NCBI GenBank assembly: GCA_963816745.1
Contig: CAWFLQ010000001.1
Span: forward strand, 682,001-746,000
Source: VAZQ01 sp963816745
Lineage (GTDB): Bacteria > Pseudomonadota > Alphaproteobacteria > Rhizobiales > Xanthobacteraceae
DNA length: 64,000 bases
Reading direction: 5' to 3'
Shown in pieces: positions 38,312-50,402 of the stretch. Below the pieces are notes generated by a model. It did not search any database, was not told where the DNA came from, and saw nothing but the letters and a program-made list of their open reading frames with translations. The first letter of the stretch is position 1. Each line of letters begins with the position of its first letter. The position numbers and the translations under genes were made by a program.

Positions 38312-39492
38312 GAGTTTCTCCCCGCGCCCGCGACTGGCGGCGCCGATACCGCGACCGGCGCATCACGTTGCAGCTTGTATTGCCCGTCGGTGACGACGCG
38401 GTCGCCGGCGCCCACGCCAGAGGTGACGATCGTCTGGTCGCCGGCGCTCGGGCCGACCTTGATCGGGCGAGGCACCGCGGTGTTGTCGGCGGTCACGACC
38501 CATGTGAACAGGCCCTGCGGTCCGCGTTGCACGGCGGAGGAGGGGACAGCGATGACGCCGCTCCTGGTTTCGAGCAGCACGCGCGCATTGACGAACTCGC
38601 CGGGCCACAGGCTGTCGTCGTCGTTGGGAAACATCGCCTTGAGCCGGATGGTCGAGGTCGCCTGGTCGATCAGGTTGTCGATCAGCAGAAGCTTGCCGGT
38701 GGCGAGCGCGCGCCGGTTGTCCTGATCGAAGGCCGTGACCTCGACCGGCCCGCGTGCCATGGCGTCGCGAACATCGTCGAGAAACCGCGCCGGCAGGGTG
38801 AACAGGACCGCGGATGGCCGCGTCAGCACCAGCGTCGCGAGCGCGCCCTGGTCGGAGGCATGAACGATATTTCCGGGATCGACCAGGCGCACGCCGATGC
38901 GCCCGTCGCTCGGCGCGGTGATGCTGGTGTAGTCGAGCTGGGTCTGCGCGGTTTGGATCGCCGCCTGGTCGGCGTCCACCGAGGCCTTCAGCTGATCGAC
39001 TTTGCCCTGCTGCTGGTCGACGATCTGCTGCGACGTGACGTTCTGGAGCACAAGAGTCTTGGAGCGTGTGAGGTCCTTGTCTGCCGAGACGAGCTGCGCT
39101 TCGTCCTGGGCCTTCTTGGCCTTGGCCTGATCGAGCGCGGCCTGGAACAGCCGCGGATCGATCCTCGCCAGCACGTCACCTTTCTTCACCTGCTGGCCTT
39201 CGGTGAACAGCACCTCTTGCAGCTTGCCGTCGACTTGGGAATGGATCGCGATCGTGAACGAGGCCTGCACGGCGCCGAGCCCGGTGGCGTAAAGCGGGAT
39301 GTCCTGCCGGGTTGCAGTCGCGACGTTTACTGGCACGGCAGGGCGCGCCGGCGGCCGTGCCGCGTGCGCGGGATTGGGCCCTTGCATCCAATACCAGTAG
39401 ACCGCTCCGCCGGCCGTGAGGATTGCGAGGCACGTCGCAACCAGCGCGACACGGCGGCTGCGTGAAGCTGCACCGTTCTTGCCGGCAGTCAC
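38308..39492 (-). CDS. RND efflux periplasmic adaptor (membrane fusion protein, MdtA-like)
   Basis: About 394 residues. The GTG at 39492 is preferred over the one three codons upstream because GAGGTG lies seven bases before it. One N-terminal membrane anchor (VALVATCLAILTAGGAVYWYW), then the lipoyl half motifs GAVQASFTIAIHSQVDGKLQEV and TSITAPSDGRIGVRLVDPGNIV flanking a coiled coil rich in A/K/Q, and the ending GAGDRVVTDGQYKLQ. Links the RND pump to an outer-membrane channel. Confidence 0.94.
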   Translation of the reverse strand: MTAGKNGAASRSRRVALVATCLAILTAGGAVYWYWMQGPNPAHAARPPARPAVPVNVATATRQDIPLYATGLGAVQASFTIAIHSQVDGKLQEVLFTEGQQVKKGDVLARIDPRLFQAALDQAKAKKAQDEAQLVSADKDLTRSKTLVLQNVTSQQIVDQQQGKVDQLKASVDADQAAIQTAQTQLDYTSITAPSDGRIGVRLVDPGNIVHASDQGALATLVLTRPSAVLFTLPARFLDDVRDAMARGPVEVTAFDQDNRRALATGKLLLIDNLIDQATSTIRLKAMFPNDDDSLWPGEFVNARVLLETRSGVIAVPSSAVQRGPQGLFTWVVTADNTAVPRPIKVGPSAGDQTIVTSGVGAGDRVVTDGQYKLQRDAPVAVSAPPVAGAGRNS

Positions 39493-39501
39493 GATGATCA
39501 C

Positions 39502-40016
39502 CTCTATCGATTCTGCACCACGAATATCGTTGCGCGGTCGTCGCCCGGCAAATTACGAATTGGTAAAGTAAAATTTACCGCGCGTTTATGCGCGCCTTTC
39601 GGCCACACCCAGCAGCCGCGTCATGAACAACCGGCAAGCCTCATGTCGGATGTGATTGCGATCGCGAACGCGGAGATATCGCATCGTCAATTTTTCGAAA
39701 TCGTGGGCAGATCAAGAAAAAAAGTCCATCCATCACCCGATCGTTGGTGTGATCTTTCTTTGTCGGTGTGGCGGAAAAAACTCATTCTGATCGCAACCGT
39801 TCTGACGGGGCGACGGCAGGACTCCCCAATGACGGCTCGCCTCTCCTTGATCTGCGAGCAAAGTTCCAACGCCAGCAGTGACGGTTGCTGTGAGTGGGCG
39901 CGCTTACTACACGCTACGTGCGTGTAATGGGCCGCTGAAATGTCGGAATTGGTCGCTGTCCTCTCAATCCTGCATTAACTCCCGTCTGGTGAGAAAGCAG
40001 CATTCGGAGGGCGATC
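39502..40016. other. Divergent intergenic region, AT-richer than surroundings
   Basis: About 510 bases between the divergent pump operon and the metallopeptidase-like gene. It holds the promoters of both, contains A- and T-rich patches (around 39545-39580 and 39715-39790) and no supported gene. I could not place a certain promoter or operator. Confidence 0.45.
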
Positions 40017-41030
40017 GTGTTGCGTTGGCTTTGCGCCGTCATTGCTGCGTCGTGCGCTTGGCATGGGACCGCCGCCGCCCAGAGTGTCAACTTCGTCATC
40101 GCGAATTTTTCAAATGCGATGCTGCAGCTGTTCGAAATCCAGAATGGCCACGGTGAACTCGTTCGCAGTATGGAGTCCGGCTACTCCCACGGTCACCGGG
40201 GCGCGGCCGGATCGGTGTGGCGCATCAATTGGCCCACCGGACGCGAGGTCTGCAAGTTCGCAGTGCGCGAGCGCATGACGATCGTGACCGTCGACGCGCC
40301 TGCGGTGCCGGCAGGATGGGAGACGCAAACCATCTCCGGCTTTCAGGTGCTGCTTTCGCCGGCGCTGCTGCGCAACGAGGCGGCTTCCTCGCGGGCAAAG
40401 CAATTCATGCACGACCACCTCGACACGGTGACACGCATCATGCCGCCCGCGGCTCTGCAGCAACTCCGGCGCGTGCGACTATGGCTCGATCTTGATGCGT
40501 CCGGCAGCTCGCGAGCCCTGGCCTTCTACAAGTCGCCCCCATCCATCGCCACCGCATCGCCATCGGATCGTCCTACAGAGCACAACTTCGGATACGGCGG
40601 ATTTCACGGAGCCATGTTTCTGGGAGTTGTTTTCCCGAATATCGCCGACGCAATCGCAATCAGTGAAGTTTCGCGGGCGCCCATGATCGTGCTGCACGAG
40701 TTGGCGCATGCCTACCATCATCAAGTGCTCGGAATGTGGAACCCCGACATCAAGCAGACCTATGAAGCCGCCAAAGCCAAGGGCCTCTACCGCAATGTGT
40801 CGTTCTGGAACGGCAATATCGCTCCGGTGGGATATGCGATGTCCAATGAGCGGGAATACTTTGCTGGGCTGACCGAAGCCTATTTCGGCCAGAAGGCCCA
40901 GAATCCTTTCGATGCCGCCGAGCTCAGGAGCCATGATCCCGATGGCTTCCGGCTGGTCGAGCGCGCGTGGAATGGTGCATTGGAGTCGATTGCTCCGATC
41001 AAGACCGTGGCTTGCCGATCGCCCGCTTGA
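40017..41030 (+). CDS. Secreted HExxH metallopeptidase-like protein
   Basis: 337 residues. GTG start behind CGGAGGGCGATC; signal peptide MLRWLCAVIAASCAWHGTAAA. The middle-late part has VLHELAHAYHHQVLG, a zinc HExxH motif, and about 70 residues later NEREYFAGLTEAYFG, whose glutamates could supply the third ligand as in gluzincins. The N-terminal half (VNFVIANFSNAMLQLFEIQNG) is a beta-rich module of no known family. Probably a periplasmic or exported peptidase; target unknown. Confidence 0.78.
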   Translation: MLRWLCAVIAASCAWHGTAAAQSVNFVIANFSNAMLQLFEIQNGHGELVRSMESGYSHGHRGAAGSVWRINWPTGREVCKFAVRERMTIVTVDAPAVPAGWETQTISGFQVLLSPALLRNEAASSRAKQFMHDHLDTVTRIMPPAALQQLRRVRLWLDLDASGSSRALAFYKSPPSIATASPSDRPTEHNFGYGGFHGAMFLGVVFPNIADAIAISEVSRAPMIVLHELAHAYHHQVLGMWNPDIKQTYEAAKAKGLYRNVSFWNGNIAPVGYAMSNEREYFAGLTEAYFGQKAQNPFDAAELRSHDPDGFRLVERAWNGALESIAPIKTVACRSPA

Positions 41031-41069
41031 CCACGGACCGAGCGTCGCGTCGGCCAGGGAGGTCGATGA

Positions 41070-41446
41070 TCACGCGCCCTGGGCGGGGGGCAGGAGGTCC
41101 TGGATCAGCTTCAGCAACTCGCGCGGCTTGTAGGGTTTGGCGATGTAGGCGTTGCAGCCGGCGGCGAGAGCTTTTTGGTCGTCGCCGCTGAGCGCGAACG
41201 ACGTAACGGCCACGATCGGGATGTGCCGCAAATCCTCGCGCGCCTTGATCCGCCGCGCTGCTTCGAGGCCGGAGATGCGCGGGAGCTGAACGTCCATCAA
41301 GATGATGTCCGGATGTTCCCGCTCAGCCGCAGCCAACGCCGCCTCGCCGTCCACCACGTCCACCACGCGGTAGCCGCGGAAATGCAGCAAGTCTCGAACC
41401 AGCATGCGATTGGCGGGATTGTCCTCGACGTGCAGGACGGTTGCGC

Positions 41447-41450
<4 letters not shown>
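41070..41450 (-). CDS. Single-domain response regulator (CheY-like)
   Basis: 126 residues, receiver domain only. E9/D10 acidic pocket, phosphorylated D53 (IILMDVQLP), T in VAVTSF and K in IAKPYKP are all present. The start overlaps the stop of the histidine kinase (ATGA), so the two are translated together and are cognate. No output domain: it must signal by protein contact or act in a phosphorelay. Confidence 0.94.
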
Positions 41451-43867
<2,417 letters not shown>

Positions 43868-43899
43868 CCGCTGCACCCGTCGCTGCAATTGCCTGATGG

Positions 43900-44068
43900 C
43901 TAGTGTCCCGGTTCCGACGTTCGTATCACTTTGCAGCACGTGCTTTTACGAACGTCGGAACCAAAGGGGCACTAGCAACTCTATGATTTCTAGTGTGGCT
44001 TTGCATTTGACGTTCCTATGAAGGGCTCGCCGCAAATACTGATAGGAACGTCAAATGCGCCACACTAG
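43900..44068. repeat. A-B hairpin doublet, copy 2 (inverted)
   Basis: Hairpin B at 43900-43975: CTAGTGTCCC/GGGGCACTAG ends (one G-T type mismatch), stem GGTTCCGACGTTCGTA with exact inverse, AAA bulge on the right arm. Spacer of 14 bases. Hairpin A at 43990-44068: CTAGTGTGGC/GCCACACTAG, TTT bulge on the left arm, stem GCATTTGACGTTCCTA with exact inverse. Read on the minus strand this is the same A-B order as the other two copies. It separates the kinase gene from the binding protein at 44070. Confidence 0.92.
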
Positions 44069-44069
44069 C

Positions 44070-45044
44070 TCAGCCGACCACGCGATCGGCCGCCTTGATG
44101 ACGTTGTCCGGGAGACTGATGCCGATGGCTTGCGCCACCGCCTTGTTTACCGCCCATTCGAAGCCGCCCACGCGCTTGATCGGAAGGTCGTTGGCGGACA
44201 CGCCGTCGAGGACCTTGTGCATGTAGGGCGCGGCCGCCTCGCCGCAAGTTCTCTGCGGCACGCCGTAGCCGCCGAGCGCGCTGGGCGACTTCGCTCGCAC
44301 CCAATCGGTTGCCGGGAAGAACGTCGGGATGCGCCGTTCCTGGCTCGCCTCGCAAATTTTCTGCGACGCGCTCAGCACGACGTCGTCCGGCAGCACGAAC
44401 ACACCCACCTCCGGCTTGCCGTCCTTTCCGGTCTGAGACAGGCGCGAGATCGCCTTCTCGATGTCCTTGAGGGACTTCACGAGCACGGGCTTGAAGGTGA
44501 CGCGCGCCCGCTTGGCGGCCTTTTTGAGGTTCGACATTGCACGAGTAGCGGGACCGTAGGCAGGCTTTTGCAGCCCGTACACCGTTTTGAGGCTGGGGAC
44601 GGTCACCTTGAACAGCTCCAGGCCGTCCGGCGCCGTCTGGCGCCGCATCGCGCGCACGCCGGTGGCATTTTTGCCCGGCGTGGCATTGGACTTGGCACCG
44701 CCGTCTTCCATGGGGTCGGAGATGCTGGGGAAGATGATGGGCGTCTCTTTGCAAACGGACATGGCGCATTTCAGCGCCGAGGTAGACATGGCGAAGATCG
44801 CATCGGGCTTCTGCTGGTCGTAGTATGCCTTCACCAGCTTCTTGAGGCTTGCCAGATCGCACGTCGCATAGTCGATCTCGTAGTCTTGGCCCCCCTTGCG
44901 TCCGAGCTTCTCCAATCCCGCGATCAGGCCGGCGATGTACGGTCGCAGCTCGGCCACGCGTCCGCCCTTGATGACGTCGCGCAACACTTCGGGGCGGTCC
45001 TTTCCAGGAGTCGTCCCTACTGCAATTGCAAGAATACGCTGCAT
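44070..45044 (-). CDS. ABC_sub_bind-type substrate-binding protein, apparently without signal peptide
   Basis: 324 residues beginning MQRILAIAVGTTPGKDR. IIFPSISDPMEDGGAKS, GKNATGVRAMRRQTAPDGLELFK and GGYGVPQRTCGEAAAPYMHKVLDG follow the pattern of the ABC_sub_bind family (P-I-x-F-x-x-x-x-D-P, N-x-T-G, GA/GYG-x-x). No hydrophobic signal is visible before IAVGTT, unlike its upstream paralogue, so either it is cytoplasmic or the start is misplaced. AGAAGGCG precedes the ATG. No permease gene nearby. Confidence 0.82.
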   Translation of the reverse strand: MQRILAIAVGTTPGKDRPEVLRDVIKGGRVAELRPYIAGLIAGLEKLGRKGGQDYEIDYATCDLASLKKLVKAYYDQQKPDAIFAMSTSALKCAMSVCKETPIIFPSISDPMEDGGAKSNATPGKNATGVRAMRRQTAPDGLELFKVTVPSLKTVYGLQKPAYGPATRAMSNLKKAAKRARVTFKPVLVKSLKDIEKAISRLSQTGKDGKPEVGVFVLPDDVVLSASQKICEASQERRIPTFFPATDWVRAKSPSALGGYGVPQRTCGEAAAPYMHKVLDGVSANDLPIKRVGGFEWAVNKAVAQAIGISLPDNVIKAADRVVG

Positions 45045-45080
45045 CGCCTTCTCCTCTGCTCCATAAGCCTAAATGTGCTC

Positions 45081-46185
45081 CTATCGAATGACGCGATCCG
45101 CCTGATGCAGGAGCGGCAGGGGCACGGATACCCCGAGGCACTCGGCGGCTTTCAAATTCACGACCAGGGTGGGATCGATGGGCTCGACCGGCAGGTCGCC
45201 CGGCTTCGCGCCTTTGGCGATCTTGTTGAACGTAGCGCGCAACGCGTCCGCCGGCCTGATAGGTGCTCGGCCCGTAGGCCCCGAGCGCTCCCCAATCCGC
45301 CATGAAATCCTGCAGGCCGAAGGTGGGGACCCGTTGCTCCAGGCTGACCTCGAGGATCAGGTCCATGTTGGCGATGACGAGCGAGTCCGGAAGGATCATG
45401 ATCCCGTCCGCGGTCTGTGGCCGCACCTGCGCCAGCGCGGTCCGCAGCTCCTCACGACTGCTCGCGGTCCAGTCGAGGATTTCAATCGAAAGCCGATCGG
45501 CCGCCTCTCGAATCTCCACCATGCTTTTCTCGGCCGGCCCGTAGCCGGGGCGGCGGACGGTGATCAGGCGCCGCAAGCCGGGGACCATCTCCTTGAACAG
45601 CTCCACCCGTTTGCCGCTACCTTGCACCTGCTGGTGGCTTACCCCGGTAATGAAACCGCCGGGTCGCGCGAGCGATGCAACGAAGCCGTCTCCGATCGGG
45701 TCGCTGATGCCGGGGAACAGGATGGGGATCGGGCGGTCCCGCGTTTCCTCCTGGGCGGCGCGAACCGCCGTGGTGGCGACCGCGACGATCACATCCACCG
45801 GCTTGCGGGCGAACTCCCGGGCGAAACCTTTCACTTCCGCCAGCGTGCCCATCCGCAGATCGACAACGAAGCGACGACCGGGCTTGCCCGCGTTCTCCTG
45901 CCGATCCTCGACGTATTTGAGCTTCTCGAGCTCGTCCATGAGCCCCGTGATGTAGAAGGGTTTGGTCTCCCGCCGGGACTCGTCGGACCCAAGCCGGGGC
46001 GCGCCGGGCCCGCAGCGCCAAGCCGGCATGTTGCGCGGCCCAAGCGCCAGCACGCCGATCTCGAGTGGCTTCTGCGCCTGCGCCGGGAAAGAACAGACGA
46101 GCAACAAGGCGGCGACGACGGCGCAAATGACGCCGCCGTTCCGGCCCCGATTGCTCGTGGACACGCGCGAGAATGGAGCTCGCAT
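45081..46185 (-). CDS. ABC_sub_bind-type periplasmic binding protein (frameshifted)
   Basis: About 367 residues, paralogue of the gene at 44070. Signal segment NGGVICAVVAALLLVCSFPAQAQ, then KPLEIGVLALGPRNMPAW, ILFPGISDPIGDGFVASLARPGG, GVSHQQVQGSGKRVELFKEM and GAYGPSTYQAGGRVARYV. An extra base near 45230 shifts the frame; the true ending reads NKIAKGAKPGDLPVEP...VIR with stop at 45081. Start uncertain: in-frame ATGs also exist at 46224 and 46242. Together with the next gene and the kinase pair it forms a leftward gene row. Confidence 0.82.
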
Positions 46186-46465
46186 GCGACGGCCGGAGCC
46201 GTCGGTGTCGTCGATGGCCTTCATCACCCCAGAAAGGAACATCGGCTCAAACGCCCCGAACTCGCGAAAAACAACGATGAGAGATCAGCTTAGCACGTCC
46301 TTGCCATGTTGGCGCACGGCAGCTCGCGGCTGCGCGCCGGCCTTCGTGCATTCCCGGTCAGGGGTTGAACCCCATGCTGCCACCGCGACTGCTTCATGCG
46401 CAATAGACAGGTCGGTTCTTGGCCTGTCTGTGAAGTAGTTCACACAGTGGAGCGATGATCGTGGC

Positions 46466-47656
46466 TCAGATCTTTGCGGGGTGCGCGCGCACGACCGCTT
46501 CGTTGACCACCGTGCCCCAGCCCGGCCCGGTCGGCAGCAGAAGATCGCCGTTCTCGATCACGTACGGGTTGGTGAGCAGCTTCGTCTTCCAGGGCACCTC
46601 GTCGACATCGAATTCCATGATGCGGAAATTGGGGATGGCCGCGCAGAAATGCGCGCTCATGATGTTGGCGAGCGGGCCGTTGAAATTGTGCGAGGCGACG
46701 TTGACCTCGTAGGCGTCGGCCATGGCCGCCATCTTGACCAACTCCACCAGCCCGTTCCACTGCGCATCGATGATCGCGACGTCGACCGAATAGTTCTCCA
46801 GATAGGGCCGCAGGCTGCGGCGGCCGAGGATCGTCTCCAGCGAGCCGATCGGTGTGGTAGTCGATTGCCGGATCAGGCTCAGCGCCTTGGCGTCGTGCAT
46901 GTCCATCTCCAGCCACAGCAGGTTGAACGGCTCCACCGCCTTGGCGATGCGGCGCAGCCCCTCGGGCTTGTAGTTGAAGTTGAGATCGACGAGCAGCCGC
47001 ACGCCCGGACCGGCACCCTGGCGCAGCGCCGTCAGCTGCGCAACGAGCGCGTCGAGGATGTCGTCGGTGAGGTTGAGCTCGGGGTGGCCAGGGCCGGCGC
47101 CGGTCATGCCCGGCGCGAACATCCGGCCGCCCTTCTTGTCGAACAGCAGGAGGTTGGTCTTGATCGCCTTGAAGCCGCGCTCGCGCGCTTCGCGCGCCGC
47201 GCCTTCGAGGTCGTCGAGCGTGCGCACCGCCGGGGCCTGGATCACATTGCCGTCGAACAGGTCGGCACAGCGCGCACGCAACACCCCGCACCGCGACCAA
47301 TAAACCGGCATCCGGTCGCGCACCGCGCCGCCGAGCAGCTCGTAGACCGGAACGCCCAGAGCCTTGCCCTTGATGTCGAGGCACGCATTCACGATCGCGG
47401 CGATGGCGTGGGACGTGAGCCCGCCCGCCGTCGGCCGCGACGGTGCGTACAGCGCCGCATCGATGCGGCCGATCGCGCAGGGATCCTGGCCGATGAGCGT
47501 CGCGCCGAGGCCGTGGATGACACCGGTCATGCCCCGGCGGCGGCTCTCGTTGAACTCGGACCAGCCGACCAGCCCCTCATCGGTGGTGATCTTGAGGAAG
47601 GAATAGGTGTCCCAGCCCGCGTCGGCGTGGAAATCCTCGAGCTTCACGATTTTCAT
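46466..47656 (-). CDS. Mandelate racemase / muconate-lactonizing enzyme family protein (enolase superfamily)
   Basis: 396 residues. Metal ligands D224 (LLVDLNFN), E250 (LLWLEMDM) and E274 (IGSLETILG); the general bases are K163/K166 (KAIKTN) on one side and H323 (VASHNFNGP) on the other, the set of mandelate-racemase-like acid sugar dehydratases and racemases. The ATG at 47656 follows GGGAGCGG. Substrate likely a hydroxy acid or sugar acid. Stands alone next to a hairpin doublet. Confidence 0.9.
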   Translation of the reverse strand: MKIVKLEDFHADAGWDTYSFLKITTDEGLVGWSEFNESRRRGMTGVIHGLGATLIGQDPCAIGRIDAALYAPSRPTAGGLTSHAIAAIVNACLDIKGKALGVPVYELLGGAVRDRMPVYWSRCGVLRARCADLFDGNVIQAPAVRTLDDLEGAAREARERGFKAIKTNLLLFDKKGGRMFAPGMTGAGPGHPELNLTDDILDALVAQLTALRQGAGPGVRLLVDLNFNYKPEGLRRIAKAVEPFNLLWLEMDMHDAKALSLIRQSTTTPIGSLETILGRRSLRPYLENYSVDVAIIDAQWNGLVELVKMAAMADAYEVNVASHNFNGPLANIMSAHFCAAIPNFRIMEFDVDEVPWKTKLLTNPYVIENGDLLLPTGPGWGTVVNEAVVRAHPAKI

Positions 47657-47745
47657 CCGCTCCCTCGCATTCGTAATTTTTGATGGGTTATTGGACGCTG
47701 ACAACGCGCCTGAAATTGTGCCATGGTTCGCGGCAGTCACCAACG

Positions 47746-47912
47746 CTAGTGTGGCGGATTTGACGTTCCTACCAGCATTGCCGCGAGTCCTTCGTAGGAA
47801 CGTCAAATCCAAAGCCACACTAGAAGTCTAAGATTTGCTAGTGTCCCTTTGGTTCCGACGTTCGTAAGAGGTGTGCTGCAAAAGGATACGAACGTCGGAA
47901 CCGGGACACTAG
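47746..47912. repeat. A-B hairpin doublet, copy 3
   Basis: Hairpin A at 47746-47823: CTAGTGTGGC/GCCACACTAG, stem GGATTTGACGTTCCTA with exact inverse, AAA bulge on the right arm. Spacer of 14 bases. Hairpin B at 47838-47912: CTAGTGTCCC/GGGACACTAG, TTT bulge on the left arm, stem GGTTCCGACGTTCGTA with exact inverse. It occupies the gap between the divergent enolase-family gene and the solute-binding gene. Confidence 0.92.
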
Positions 47913-47925
47913 GCCGGGTCCTGGA

Positions 47926-49043
47926 ATGGTCGGCATGCGACATCTGCGACGCAGCTATCTGCAACGTATCCTGCGTGCGAGCCTGACGGCGGTCGCGGTG
48001 CTGCTGCTCGCCGTCGGCCCGGCCGTTAGGCCCAAGGGTCTGCCCAAGGGCCCGTCCAAGGGACGCCGCCGAGCCGGGTGGCCGAGATCGCGAGCTACGA
48101 GGGGGCGGACCGCGAGCAGCGCCTGATCGAGGGCGCCAAGAAGGAAAAGGAGCTCACCTTCTACGCCTCGGTGCCGCCCGAAGACATTGCCGCGCTGGTC
48201 ACCGCCTTCGACAAGAAATACGGCGTCAAGGTCAGGGTCTGGCGGGCCGATTCCGAGAGTGTCCTGCAGCGCATCGTGGGCGAGGCCCGTGCCCGGCGCT
48301 ACGAGGTCGACATCATGGTCGCCTCGAGCTCGACGCTCGAGCCGCTCTATCGCGAGAACCTGCTGCAGGAGGTGAAGTCGCCGGCTCTCGCCGACATCAT
48401 CCCGGAGGCGATCGCGCCGCACCGGCAATGGGTGGCGGTCTACCTCAATACGATCGTCCAGGCCTACAACACCAATATCGTGCCGAAGGAGAGTCTGCCC
48501 AAGACCTACCAGGACCTGCTGCGGCCGGAATGGAAGGGCCGGCTCGGCATCGAGGCCGAGGACTACGACTGGTTCGCGCAGGTGGTGATGGACCTGGGCG
48601 AGGAGCGGGGGTTGCGGCTGTTCCGCAGCATCGTCGCGGCGAACGGCATTTCCGTGCGCAAGGGCCACAACCTCCTCACCAACCTGGTCGCCGCCGGCGA
48701 GGTGCCGTTCGCGCTCACGGTCTACGGCTTTCTGGCGGAGCAGGCCAAGCGCAAGGGCGCGCCGCTCGACTGGTTCGCGATTCCGCCGGCAATCGCCCGG
48801 TCCACCGCCGAAGGGCTCGCGCGCAACGCGCCGCATCCCCACGCCGCGGTGCTGTTCTATGATTTCCTGCTCGGCGAGGGCCAGCAGATCCTCGCTGGCC
48901 GCCAGTTCGTCACCGTGAGCCGGAAGATCGAGCAGCCCTTCGCCAAGGGGCCGCTCAAGCTCATCGACTCCGCGGTCATGCTCGACCAGTCCCGCAAGTG
49001 GCAGGACCTGTTCCAGCGGACGATCATCGGCCCGTCGCGGTAG
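47926..49043 (+). CDS. Extracellular solute-binding protein (iron/Fbp-like ABC type), frameshifted
   Basis: About 372 residues. N-terminus MVGMRHLRRSYLQRILRASLTAVAVLLLAVGPAV is a signal peptide. The mature part has LIEGAKKEKELTFYASVPPEDIAALVTAFDKKYGVKVRVWRADSES, the usual start of Fe3+/solute-binding family 1 proteins, and DLLRPEWKGRLGIEAEDYDW. One G seems lost from a G-run near 48065, so the signal and mature parts are in different frames. Start may instead be the ATG at 47935. No permease or ATPase adjacent. Confidence 0.85.
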
Positions 49044-49069
49044 CTCTTTATCGGCCTCATGCTGAGACC

Positions 49070-49156
49070 GTAGGTTGGGTCGAGTTCTTACGAGACCCAA
49101 CAGACGCGAGCCGTGGCCGTTGGGTCTCGCGCAAGAGCGCGCTCGACCCAACCTAC
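49070..49156. repeat. Long palindromic intergenic repeat (family P, copy 2)
   Basis: Ends GTAGGTTGGGTCGAG and CTCGACCCAACCTAC are perfect inverses, and inner arms GAGACCCAAC / GTTGGGTCTC pair as well. The right arm forms the last codons and the stop of the propeller gene on the minus strand. Confidence 0.85.
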
Positions 49157-50263
49157 TTCGTCCGCCCTCCGCTGCTCCGGACCGGGGCGCAGGATCAGCT
49201 TCTGCACGCGCCAGTTCAGGATCTCCGCGACATAGAGCTCGTTCTCGGATGGGCATGCGATCTCGTGGATCCATCCGAACTGCTTGAGCTGCTTGCCGGA
49301 CTTGCCGAGATAGCCCAGCACCTTGCCGTCGAGGCTGAGCTTGTAGATGCGGCCGGGATGGGAATCGGAGCTGTAGAGCACCTGGTTCGGAGGCGGCGTG
49401 ATGCAGAGCGCCCAGGGTGCGCCGGGGGCGAACGTGCCGCCGGTCTGCAGGTAGTTGGTCAGGTCCGGCTTGTTGCCGATCGCGGGCTTGGCGTCCGGAT
49501 CGAACGGCACGTCGATCTTGATCTCGCGCTGCAAGTTGCCGTCGCCGTCGAACACCTGGATGCGCCGGTTGGTGCGGTCGCCGACATAGATCGAGCCCTG
49601 CGCGTCGGCGGCGATGCTGTGCACGAGGTTGAACTCGCCGGGGCCCGTGCCGTGCTTGCCCCAGGACTTCACCCAGTCGCCGTTCTTGTCGTACTTGGCG
49701 ACGCGCGCGTTCACGTAGCCGTCGCTGACGTAGATGTTGCCTTGCGGATCCCAGGTCACGTCGGTTGGCTGACGGAAGCGGCCGTCGACGTGCGGCAGCG
49801 GCGGGTTCTTGTTGCGCTCGTGCGCATGGGCTTCGCGATCGGACGCTTCCGACTTGCGGCCGAACACCATCTCGACGCGGCCGTCCGGGTTGAACTTGAC
49901 GACCATGTCCGAGCCCTTGTCGGTCGCCCAGATGTTGTCGTCCTTATCGACGCGCACGGTGTGCGCGTAGGCCCAGGCATAGAGGTTCTTGCCGATCTCG
50001 CGCAGGAACACGCCGTTGCGGTCGAATTCCAGAATCTGCGAGGCGGTGTTGCCGAACGCCGGGCCCTGGCTCGAGCCGCCGCGCGAATAGACGTAGATGT
50101 GCCCCTTGGAGTTGACCGCGACGCCGGCCACCTCGCCGAGATGCATGTCCGGCGGCAGCTTCAGGAGGTTGGGAACCGAGTCGTAAGGAATCTCCGGCGG
50201 CGACTGCTGCGCGAATGCCGATGTGCTCAAGAGCGCGACGAACCCGACGAGCCATTTTTTCAT
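49088..50263 (-). CDS. Secreted NHL-repeat / six-bladed beta-propeller protein
   Basis: About 391 residues with signal peptide MKKWLVGFVALLSTSAFAQQ. NHL-type blades follow: VAGVAVNSKGHIYVYSRGG, TVRVDKDDNIWATDKGS, DVTWDPQGNIYVSDGYVNARVAKYDKNG, SIAADAQGSIYVGDRTNRRIQVFDGDG, the layout of peptidylglycine lyase-like and SMP-30-like propellers. Start at 50263 because it opens the signal peptide. The last ~25 residues (ADEVGWVERALARD...) are encoded by the palindromic repeat, after the natural-looking end NWRVQKLILRP. Function unknown; possibly lactonase or lyase. Confidence 0.86.
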   Translation of the reverse strand: MKKWLVGFVALLSTSAFAQQSPPEIPYDSVPNLLKLPPDMHLGEVAGVAVNSKGHIYVYSRGGSSQGPAFGNTASQILEFDRNGVFLREIGKNLYAWAYAHTVRVDKDDNIWATDKGSDMVVKFNPDGRVEMVFGRKSEASDREAHAHERNKNPPLPHVDGRFRQPTDVTWDPQGNIYVSDGYVNARVAKYDKNGDWVKSWGKHGTGPGEFNLVHSIAADAQGSIYVGDRTNRRIQVFDGDGNLQREIKIDVPFDPDAKPAIGNKPDLTNYLQTGGTFAPGAPWALCITPPPNQVLYSSDSHPGRIYKLSLDGKVLGYLGKSGKQLKQFGWIHEIACPSENELYVAEILNWRVQKLILRPGPEQRRADEVGWVERALARDPTATARVCWVS

Positions 50264-50402
50264 GGGAGTCTCCTTGGTCAGCGCGGTGTCGTGAAAGGTA
50301 TGCATTCCCCGCGGTTGGTCCGAGTATACAAACGCCAAGTCTTGCAACACAATCGGATCACCGCCATTCGGTTTCGGCGTCTACCATCACGGAGCAGAGC
50401 AC

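Noticed and set aside
43868..43939. Upstream extension of the histidine kinase to a start at 43939
   Set aside because: Those codons are the arm of hairpin B; the downstream ATG at 43867 gives a normal N-terminus before the membrane helix.
46290..46390. GC-rich stretch with GGGGTTGAACCCC resembling a tRNA T-arm
   Set aside because: No acceptor stem or anticodon arm can be formed at tRNA spacing.
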